The translations under genes were made by a program, and so were the position numbers. A stretch of 64,000 nucleotides of DNA from NCBI RefSeq assembly GCF_026230105.1, contig NC_079480.1, forward strand, positions 30,546,488 to 30,610,487. Reading direction: 5' to 3'. This DNA comes from Diorhabda sublineata (Eukaryota > Arthropoda > Insecta > Coleoptera > Chrysomelidae). This document shows, piece after piece, positions 54,880 to 64,000 of the stretch (the first letter of the stretch is position 1; each line of letters starts with the position of its first letter). Below the pieces are notes generated by a model, which was given only the letters and a program-made list of their open reading frames with translations, was not told the origin of the DNA and did no database searches.

Positions 54880-55670
54880 GAATGATAACACAGCGTTGGT
54901 ATATTTGTTTTGATAGTGGAGATTTGAGGCTTGTAGATCGTTAGTCCACAGGTCATCCGTTTGCGTATGATATTGAGATTAAAGAAGAAGCAGTAGAAAA
55001 CCAACTTAGTAACATCATCGCCGATTGGACCTTCTAAGGAGCGGCAAGGAGAATGTGTGAAATTGAATTGAATATATCACCTTTTAATTAGCTAAAATTC
55101 AAGCGAAACGTCGAGTAGAGGTGTGTGAACAGCTTTTTGCACTACCAAAAGATTATTATTTCATTAGATGCATTGTTACTGGTTATCTAAACAAACCGAA
55201 AATGGAAAAGCAGTGATTAGACGTAAGGCAATTTTATCAAAAAGGTCGATTCGTGCAGAGCATCATTTTGTTTGTGTAGTGGAATTATGAATACGAATTT
55301 ATGAAGTTGTATCCTAGAAATATACAGTTTTATTTAACCGAAAGCGGGTTTTTGCACCAAGACAATGCTTAACCATATACTACTTTGTGCAAAGCTTGAG
55401 CGGAATCAAATCGAAGAATTTGGTGGTATTGAACTCCTACCACGTCCATTATTTAATCTGGACCTGACACTGTCAGATTACTATTTATTCAGATCCATAG
55501 CGAAATTCTTGCTTGTTAAAAATTGGAATGCAGAGGAAATTCTGAAAATGCCCGTCAATTTTTTGCATTTTAGCCTAAAGAATGATTTTACCAAGGTCTC
55601 ACAAAGCTTGCTGAGCGTTCTGTTAAAACCAAAGGATACGATGAGGTATAATTCGAATAAATAGTCTTTT
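54880..55670 (+). pseudogene. Mariner transposase pseudogene
   Basis: Plus-strand pieces read QRWYICFDSGDLRLVDR, EEAVENQLSNIIADWTF, RVEVCEQLFALPKDYYFIRC then IVTGYLNKPKM, ESGFLHQDNA, and LPRPLFNLDLTLSDYYLFRS. These match the cecropia/irritans-like order 'W...F..GD..L.D..R.GRP', 'R...C..LL', 'IVTGDEKW', 'HHDNARPH' and 'PPYSPDLAPSDYHLFRS'. The first Asp is gone (GYLNK), HQDNA is kept, and SPD became NLD. Several stops occur. Confidence 0.8.
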
Positions 55671-55783
55671 TGCATGATAATTATACTAGAAAAAGCAAAT
55701 GGTTTAACTTGATTTACTTTTTTCTATATGTACAAAGATGTTAATAGTCCTACTCTGTAACTAACATGGATATTGGACAATCA

Positions 55784-55990
55784 TTATAACAATTCTTTAA
55801 TAACGCATTCTCTAGATGATGGCATCTTCATAGAATATCCAATAATTTTTTGATTAATTGGTTCGAAAATATTGATGGGAATATTGGGCGCAGGAAAGAA
55901 ATGGTAATTCAGATATTGAATTGATTGTGGTCTAGGTGTGCATATTGTGGAGTTCATTGACCCAAACAGACGGTGAGATCTATAAACACA
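55784..55990 (-). other. Orphan terminal-exon-like frame
   Basis: After TGTGTGTGTTTATAG on the minus strand a 68-codon frame reads SHRLFGSMNSTICTPRPQSI, then QYLNYHFFPAPNIPINIFEP, to ECVIKELL and TAA. Composition and lack of low-complexity bias look protein-like. No family recognised and no companion exons found. Confidence 0.25.
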
Positions 55991-56250
55991 CACATAGTTA
56001 CTTTCTTACTATGTGAATAATATCTTTGTTCTGTTATCTTAGTTTTTATAAATAGTAACGATAGAAGTGTCTGTTCTTTGATAAGTACTTAGGTAAGTTA
56101 CGTCTTTTGAAAAATATGTTTCGTTTCAAAACATCAAGGTAAGACTTCTTTGATAAAACACCATTGTCCAATTTACTTCTATTGATGTTTTGGTTCGTTT
56201 TCATTTCTTAACGAATCTGTTTTATGAATTAGTATATTATTCAACGAGCA

Positions 56251-57002
56251 TATACAAGGTGTCTCAAAAGAAAATCCATTTATGGGTTTATTATTGGGTA
56301 AATGCAGCTATTCGGAGGGGTAAGAAAGGTATGTCAATCGTTAGCCTGGCTCTTGGGAATTTAGTCGCTAGGGAAGAGGATAGAGCGTTGTGCGTGCATG
56401 AGTTTTACAAAAACGGTAATTCAGCGAGTGTAGCGCGTGGAAAATTCTGCAAGAATCGAAATGTTCGGCACTTGAATGGAAAAGATGTCGAGAAGTTTCA
56501 AGAGACTGGAGAGAACAACACTGGATGAGGTAAAATCAATCTTAAACACAAACATCAGAAACCCTTACATTCGCATGGTCTTTCATACGAGCGCGAGAAT
56601 TTATAGGCATTTACTTTCTTTAAGATGTAAGGTTATAGTGTATTCAGAGCATGTGCAGATGTTGGACGATTGTGCCTGAACTGCATCGTTAATGATTATA
56701 ACCAAAAAACATGGTTCAAGCAGGATGAAGCACACGTCCTAAAGATCTCTGTCATAAGAGAAAGTTTTCCTGGCAAATTGATCTCCGGGAAAGGTGACAT
56801 GAGTGGGCCTTGGACCTCTCGCAGTCCTGATTCACGACCTATGGACTTTTTCCTTAAGGGTTATGTCAAATCTAAAGTTTCCGCTTCTCTTGCACAAGTA
56901 AAAGTGAATATCCGGTATGAAATTCACTACTCCCTGCTCCAGAAAAACGTCTCAACACTATTTTTTCCAATTTTCAGAAAGATTGCAGGAATGCGGCTAT
57001 AA
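56251..57002 (+). pseudogene. Tc1/mariner-like transposase pseudogene
   Basis: It starts at ACAAGGTGTCTCAAAAGAAA, a plausible terminal repeat. The coding pieces read EEDRALCVHEFYKNGNSASV and ARGKFCKNRNVRHL, then TWFKQDEAHVLKISVIRESF, PGKLISGKGDMSGP and SRPMDFFLKGYVKSKV. The last part matches 'WF.QDGA.AHTA......FPGRLISR.GD..WP.RSPDL.P.DFFLWGY.KSKV' of a well-known insect family. The central segment is deleted, and frameshifts occur. Confidence 0.7.
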
Positions 57003-60000
57003 AAAAGTAGGGTTATAGTGTGTACCAATTTTCATGTTCAGTTTTGGTCAAATCTACAATTGAATACAACATGAGAAAGTTCATGTGATTTTTATGAAGA
57101 AACTACTGATTCATCTTCATTTGAACAATTTATGAACATCCAACAAGAGGCAGAAGTAACCAAAGAAGTTGACTATGAAGAAGAGTATGAATAAGATTGA
57201 AATATTAAAATAAAACATGGAATAGACCTACCGGTTAAACCATCATAATTTTTAGAGAGAAATTTGAGATCTACAACTTTGGTTTGAGGTATTTTTTTGA
57301 TACAACTAATCGTTTTCCAGAAAAACTTGAAATTTTGAATTTTGACCACGCTCAAATTTCTGAACGCATATGACATCGTCATCATGTACGTAAGAGTTTT
57401 AAGTTTTCATTTTTAGGGCGAATCCAAGGTCTCCACCGATATTTGGAGTGATGGAACCCCAAAGAGTACGAGATTTCAGATCGTTTAGATGAATTTTCTA
57501 GTTTTGGCCAGCTTTTTCAGATTTGCCTTAACTGTGCGACGCAAGGTTATCAGAAGAAGCAGTGTCCGCACTCATTAACACTGATTCGCACTATGGAGCA
57601 GAACCATCTTTTCCAAACTCTATTATTTTTGAGAAAATCATCTCTATGTTCATATCTGTATTCTTTAGACTTATTTCATTTTTGCAAATCGTCTTCCGTT
57701 GTGAAATAAGGAAAATATTAAATTGTTAATAATGAAATAACTTCTGACTTATACATATCATCAACTTATTTATTCAAATTATCCGTTAATTCTGATCAAA
57801 ACGAAGTTGTATATATTCAACCCCCAATTCAACCCCAATCTCAAAACTACTTTTAAGATCTGGCAACGTTTCTTTTACCTTCAACTAAAAATACTAAAAA
57901 CCTCAAAAGTTTATTGGTAGCTTTTCGCTTATTTAAATGCCGAGCAGGTAAAATCGATTTCTTTTGCTTTCTGTATATTAGAATAAAGTAAATTCAGGTC
58001 CGGCTTTTAGAATGATTCAAATTCTCCCAATTCTATCACTAAACTTCAACGTTTGAAGCATATGAACCCTAATCGTTTTGTCTCTTTATCTAAAGTACTT
58101 TTCCTTGCTACCACGAGGTTTTAGGTGATTTAATTTGAAAAAATAAGCATTCAACTGGTTGAAAATGTATTATCTTTATCGCTTTTGGAAGTTACCATGT
58201 CGAGTAAACATCAGTTCTCTAAATAATATATTTACCAGCTAAAGCCGTTATCGCCATTTTAAGATGGAAACTGTTAATAATTTTTTTTCGGAACTAACGC
58301 AATCGTTTTCTTTCCTTATTTGCACTAGTAGAAAAATTGATAGGAATTGAACCAAAGTTGTTGTGTATGTAAAAGAACTCTTATTCTTGCGCCATATGCA
58401 TGATTGACTGTAGGCAATCTCTCACTTCTGCCTATATTTTGCTGTCCATGCATCGCAATCTAGGCATTCTAAATTTTTAATGTTGATCAGACTCGGGTTG
58501 AAACTAGGGCCATTCTATTTAAAAGTTAACAATCCTACTAAGCAAACTAGCTTCAAACCATTCATGTTAGTAGTTTTTTTGTAAAACAGGGGTGTTTCTG
58601 GCTTTATTACAGATGCTATTAAGTATACAATTAAAAAAAATATCCACTGACTGAGAATAGAAAATGCTAGTTTTTTGGATGACTCAATTTAATTTCGTTT
58701 TAAAAACTCTGGTTCTGGTGTAAAGGGCAACCCTTTTTTTAAATATTTAAATAATTTTTTTTCATTTATTTAAATTATTTCTAACAGTGGGGTGAATTAC
58801 AAACACTGCTACTTACTTACTGAATTTATTCACACACTTACACTAGACTGTGTACTACTACTACTTTTATATTGCATTTGAATTCACCAGTTACTTTTTA
58901 CTACTTACGTTCCATTCACTATAAATAAAAATGCCTTCCTATAAATAGGTTTTAAAATCATTATAAACAAATCACCTCCGTATATATAAAAACATGTAGG
59001 AAAACAATTTCAAACGGCTTCTGGAGCGTTCACCAAATCTTCCATCATAACCAAACAGGACCGGCTTCACGGTACATATCGTGGACGAGTACGTAACATT
59101 AAATTTTCCAATTGTAGCAATCGATCCAAGTTTAAAACTGCGTCTGATTTAGCAAGTTTTAACCCATGCTCACCTTTAGGTTCCTCAATTTCTAAACACT
59201 CTTCTTCAACAATTCATTTTGAATGTTTCACAATTATCCAATACACAGTAGTAGCAAATAGAAATAGACCTAAGTAAACAAAAACCCATATTGTATTATA
59301 AGCCGTCTAACAGTAAAATTTTTATGTTTTACAAAGAAAGACTGGGGTTCGATTTGGGAAAAGGGCCGTAGTGTGCCTCCAAGGGTAATAATAAGTAGGC
59401 TCAGAACTAACAATAATATAATTTGATATATTGCGGGGTTGCCAGCACGTCATTCAGACATCGCCGCTTTGGCTTTGGAAATATTTATGAGACGAACCCA
59501 CATCAATTTTGTTCGTTAAATTTTATGTTTGTTTCCGTTATAAAATTATAATTTTTTATTGTCATAACTAACGGCTAACCAGTAAGTGTAGTAAGTAAGT
59601 AGGATAGTATATAATTCTTCACTGCACAAGCTTATGAAAAAATCTCTTATTTCATTGTTAAATTTACAACGTAAAATTTGTATTCGTGAGTTTCCCTGTA
59701 CGTCACAATTGGCGATGAAGACAACTTTTTTGAGAAGAATATTGACAATGTTCTGTTCCAGAGAACATTACTTCCAACCAGGTCATTTTCTACTTTGTTT
59801 TAGCATTGCTTACAAAATTTAGTCTTCAATATATTTCTCAGTTTTATTTTGAATATTCTTATCTGTATATTGGAAATTGAAAATATCGCCGCTTATAGGT
59901 ACATTTCTATGTATATGTTTAAACCGTGAAATTTTTCTAACTGGCTGAATCTGGTTCAAAATTTATTAGTTGTAGCGTTAAATATCCACGTTCATGGGTT

Positions 60001-60106
60001 TTCAAACTGTTTCTGTTCTTTTAAATATTGGTGATCATCTCTTCAAGTATTATTTTCTTTCTTTCTCTAATTAAAATCTATATGTGATGCGTTTAAGTGA
60101 GTCATA
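57003..60106. other. AT-rich stretch, no gene recognised
   Basis: A short acidic frame at about 57085-57195 (ETTDSSSFEQFMNIQQEAEV, ending VDYEEEYE and a stop) may be a retroelement or transposase end. The region 58790-58960 contains repeated TACTTAC/ACTACT motifs. No gene could be supported. Confidence 0.35.
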
Positions 60107-61002
60107 TACAAGGTATGGCCGAAAAATAATGCGTCACATTTTTTTCCGAAGCTATACTTCAGGAAATCCTCATCGGATATGTAGCTCAAGATGTTCCGGG
60201 ATGGCAGGGAAAAGATCGAAGCTAAGGACACCTGTGCCTGTCAACATCTCCAAGCGGGGACACGACAGTAAAAATGCACAAGCTGCTGAGCTCTGACCAA
60301 AGAATGAGTGTTCGATTGAACTGGGTATCTCGAAAATCTTCTTTGACAAGCTTATTACGGAAACTATGTGTAAAACTCGTGCCGAAAGTGATCACGGACA
60401 ATATGAAATGCAATCGTGTGACTGCTTTTGTAGTGTTTCGACGACGATCCAAATGTGAAAGGCAACGAGAAGGCCGAGTGCTGAGTGGCACACTGCCAGT
60501 TTTCCACACCCCAAAAAAGCAACAATGAGCAAGTTCAAAATCAAAGTTATGAACATTGTCTTTTTTGACGTCGGAGGAATTGGGCATCGCGAACTTCTGC
60601 CTGAAAAAACTGTTGTTAAATTTTACGTCGAAGCCGGAGCTCAAGGATTCTGGGAAGTTTCACCACGACAATGCACTCGCTCACTCGACCTTTCTCGAGA
60701 CCGACTACCAGATAAAAAAAAGACGCCAGACTTCTTTTCGTTCCTTGATCTCAAAAGATAGCTGAAAGGACAATACTTTCGGGCTTTGAACAACATTAGA
60801 GCCGTTACGCCGAGTTAGCTGAAGACATCCTCGTTGAAGCCTTTTAGAAAGATAACACCACATGGAAATCTTGGTGAATTGATCCATGAAAGTCACATTT
60901 CGAGGATTGTTGACACATTTTACCATTCCGCTCAATAAATTTTCAAATCCAGGTCATGATGCATAACTTCCCAGACAAAATGATAAAATAACAACCATAC
61001 CT
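60107..61002 (+). pseudogene. Mariner element relic with transposase pseudogene
   Basis: A TA and CAAGGTATGGCCGAAAAATA mark the left end. A weak inverted match (ACAACCATACCTC) lies near 61000. Coding pieces are MSVRLNWVSRKSSLTSLL, then KLCVKLVPKVITDNMKCNRV, PKKATMSKFKIKVMNIVFFD then VGGIGHRELLPEKT, and KFHHDNALAHSTFLETDYQI. The FFD and HHDN acids are present. The first catalytic region (ITGDE type) was not found, the third (SPD) is deleted, and frames shift repeatedly. About 0.9 kb against the usual 1.3 kb. Confidence 0.75.
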
Positions 61003-63787
61003 CATCTTCCCTCAAATAAATTTTTGTTTATGCCGTCCCCTGGGGAACCGACTTCGACCCTGAGGGGTTGATATCGACCAGTTTGGAATCCTTGATATAA
61101 ATTAATTAGTTTAAACACATTTAACAAAATAGTATGTATACACAAATTGATTGTAATTAACACAATCGTGATTTAGTAGTGTGGCCAAGAGCGTTCGTAA
61201 TAGTTATTTTAAATCCTACGTGAATATGGTTCTTAAATATAAAAATAGTCAACTTTCATTGATATTCACGCACCGACCTTACCTATTAGATCGTAAGCTA
61301 CAAGTTAAATTTATTTATTTGGTTGGATTAAGTAATTATGTATTCATTGTATGAGTAGGATTAGCAACATTCATTAAACGTTCTGTAATATCTATAATAG
61401 TGTTGTTTTTTATTAGTATGTTAAGTATTGAAAACGGGCAAGATTGGGAACAATTAGATAGTTCTACTTGGAATTAAAGAGACAGAGTATTTATTATTCT
61501 TTCAGTACTATTGTATCGCCTACAACAAAAAGACCCAAATAATAGACTCACGCCAACGAATGATCCATTCATCAAAACACTTTTTAAACTACTGCTTTAT
61601 GTATCTGAAAACAAGATGTTTCTCTATAGAAATCCTTATAACTCAACGTTGTAAAGATTTTTCATGAAAATGGGACTTTTTAAACAATAAATTTGTAGTA
61701 GTTGCTGATGTTTTCCAATTTATGTAAACATGATAAACGATTCTTATGGTTTTTCAATTATAAAGAATAATTTAATACTTATACAATCCATTAAAACTAA
61801 ATAAAAAATAATGTGAACCAGGGGCGGTTAGTTAAGGTTGTGAATTCGTCCAATTTTGTTAATTTCTTCAGTAACGTGAACAAAGTATCCCTGGAAAACC
61901 CGAAAAACCAAGATTCAACATTTAATCACCGTAAAATACTCCTAGTTTCTTGCTTTAAAATAACCGGTGCAGTAGAATTTGAGTTTGATTTGGTTTCACT
62001 CGGTTTGTTTGAGTCTCGACAAGTCAGTGTCTTAGTCAGCTGAGGGGTACGATGCCTGACCGATTTGCGAAGTTGCAAGAGGTCCACGATTCGTTCCTTG
62101 CTGAACCGCATACTTTTCTCAGTTTTAATTTGGAACCATAACATTTTTGTTTATTTAGAGAGTTTACGGGCAAGCACGGGAAGAAAGATTGACAACGTAA
62201 AGCTACATATTGATCCAATTGAAAAAAAAGAGAATGTTTTTGACTATAAATACCGGATTTGGAAGGACATGTTCACTAGTACTGAAAACCAGTGCAGTGG
62301 TAACAGTAGCATTTGAAGAATCTGTTGTCTCAATTGTAGGTGGAATACTATAATGATGATGAGGTAATTGGAAACCAAACTTATACTGAAGATGATCATA
62401 AAGTTCAAGATTAAATTCAAATAACACCATGATAAAAACATTCAAAACTGCTAAAGAATTAAGCTTTTAGGAAATTTATTTCGGAATGGCTCCTTTCTCA
62501 ACGACATGGAGAAAGCATCCTAAGATTTATCCGTTTTGCAAAACTACGAAGGTGGTTCTAGAAGTACCTAGCCCAACAAAAATTTTGGATAAAAAAAATA
62601 TATTTATTTTTCAACGTAATCTTCTTTTAGCTCCATAAGAATCGTCAAGCATGAGGTGCATAGGGTGCATGAGGTAGCAATTCATCAATTTTGGCCATTG
62701 CAATGTGTATATGTGAGCTGATGCCGCAGTCTCACCCTGATTAGAATCCAGTTCAGCTCTAATATTAGTTGGGTTAAGGCCTTATAAATAAAAGTATTGT
62801 ATCATATAACGACGACAAATTTTTCCCATGTTTACAATTTCACCGAAAATGTTCACTATTGATGGCTGCCAAACAAATGCTAAGCAACGTGGCGTCTTCA
62901 AACTTGAAACATCTACTGTATAGATTATGTACTTTCTAATACAGTGGTATTTTTCAATCAACTACCGCCAAATCAAGGTCAGGCCAGGTTTTCTGTGACC
63001 ATTCTCGTACCACTAAAGACATTTTGATATTTTTTCGGCGCATTCAAGATAAAAATAAGAACTAAGCTTAAAAATCATTAAAGATTTTTCATGAATATAG
63101 AGAAGATTCAGTATTTCTTAGCCAATAAAAATAAAAAAACTGTAGATTTTTTTGGGGAGTCGTTTTGGCTCTACAGCCACTCTACATCTATACCTAGAAG
63201 ATATTTTGTACAAAACTCGACATCTCATTGTTCCGCTTTACCTAGACTACTCCCAAAGAAAACTATCTTAGAGGGTACTCAAGGTACTTTGCCTTGTCTA
63301 CGAAAACTGTACTTGAAATTTATATGTATATGTATATTTACGAAACGTAATTATTAAAACGAACAATTTGAAAAAAGAACATTTGAATATTATAATTTAA
63401 ACAATTTACGCAGATTGAAAAATTAAAATCAATATTTTTGTTCATTTTGTTTAAGAAAGAATTTCGGAAATTCTTAATAATTTTATTTTCCATTCCGTTC
63501 ATTTTTTTGGTGCCCTTAAGACAAAATTGAGACCTAAGATTAAAAACCCAAATTTCAATACTTTTTAGTTTGATAAAAAACATGAAAATCATACTTATTA
63601 TTTTTTTTATATATAATAATCGCATTATTACTTTTTTTAACAAATTGTTATCCACGTTAATATCCACACAACATTACGAAGAAAGCAGGAAGAAAAGGAA
63701 TCCTAACTTAACCTAAAAAATATGAGTTATTTGATTCAATATGACGAAAAATAAGATAGAAAAAAGAAAAAAAAATGGAAGCTAAGG
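61003..63787. other. AT-rich stretch; weak internal-exon candidate at 62254-62385 (-)
   Basis: On the minus strand GATCATCTTCAG and CCG|GTATTT frame a 132-nt phase-0 segment encoding YKFGFQLPHHHYSIPPTIET, then TDSSNATVTTALVFSTSEHV and LPNP. It is Ser/Thr-rich and could be an extracellular linker. No partner exon was found. The rest is featureless. Confidence 0.3.
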
Positions 63788-63970
63788 TTAAAAATCAAAA
63801 TTCCAAATTTTTTCTTGCTCCCTTGCTTTTTCTCTCCAGTTCTGGATGTTTTTGTCTCTAAGGTCTTCTTCCACTACTTCCCTCCACCATTTTTTTGGTC
63901 TACCTATTTTCCTCTTACTGACCTTGAAATTGTTTTTTGTCTTGCTTCCAAATTTATTGTTTATTTCCAT
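63788..63970 (-). pseudogene. Non-LTR retroelement C-terminal tail, running off the window
   Basis: The minus-strand frame contains SKRKIGRPKKWWREVVEEDL and RDKNIQNWREKAREQEKIW. This matches the common tail 'K.R.GRPK.RW.DDV..DLR..G..NWR.KA.DR..W'. Its upstream part would lie beyond 64000, so completeness cannot be judged. Confidence 0.65.
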
Positions 63971-64000
63971 AAACTTTGTTTTGTCATTATTGAAGTGTAG

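Noticed and set aside
1..64000. CRISPR arrays, operons, phage or plasmid functions, rRNA genes
   Set aside because: No regularly spaced short repeats with unique spacers, no prokaryotic gene packing and no rRNA-like blocks were seen. The splice structure is eukaryotic.

Overview
This window looks like AT-rich nuclear DNA from an insect. A beetle is my best guess, but that is inference. The case rests on spliced Ly6/Quiver-type genes with GT-AG introns, a dense load of mariner, hAT, Penelope and non-LTR element relics, short CCTAA (insect telomere-type) runs, and no prokaryotic gene layout. Most of the window is non-coding. No intact transposase or reverse transcriptase was seen.

Host genes. 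Three spliced genes can be rebuilt with consistent splice sites and reading phase. (1) 5431-12626 (+): three exons encoding a 98-residue secreted protein of unknown family with a Lys/Ser/Thr/Pro-rich tail. (2) 15148-24531 (+): three exons encoding a 147-residue Ly6/uPAR-fold protein with a signal peptide, ten cysteines and a GPI-type tail. (3) 26465-31078 (-): three exons encoding a 164-residue paralogue with the same exon phases and the same ten-cysteine plan. The two Ly6 genes are tail to tail, and a nine-copy 78-bp minisatellite lies between their 3' ends. Several orphan exon-like frames (9031, 12883, 19173, 24066, 55784, 62254) are recorded at low confidence.

Mobile elements. Intron 2 of gene 1 holds a nested insertion: a long-inverted-repeat element (10592-12483) containing a 736-bp TA-flanked MITE (10950-11685) and a truncated non-LTR copy (11738-12287) with an 11-bp target duplication. 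A second copy of that retroelement is at 39862-41005 (-). Two GC-rich hAT-type MITEs (14437-14720 and 41733-41944) have perfect 8-bp target duplications. A GC-rich, internally deleted mariner (34766-35660) keeps near-perfect terminal repeats and TA duplications. Relics of at least six further mariner/Tc1 copies, two Penelope-like elements, a hAT transposase, a possible tyrosine recombinase, a possible pogo/Tigger transposase and about ten non-LTR fragments are spread over both strands. A tRNA-derived SINE-like repeat occurs twice.

Layout. 1-5400 is mostly featureless, with an old degenerate repeat array. 5400-31100 holds the three genes and TE-filled introns. 31100-64000 has no recognised host gene and reads as a transposon graveyard with foldback repeats and microsatellites. 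I did not find a convincing new multi-gene system. The most interesting items are the Ly6 pair with its minisatellite, the orphan secreted-peptide gene and the nested elements.
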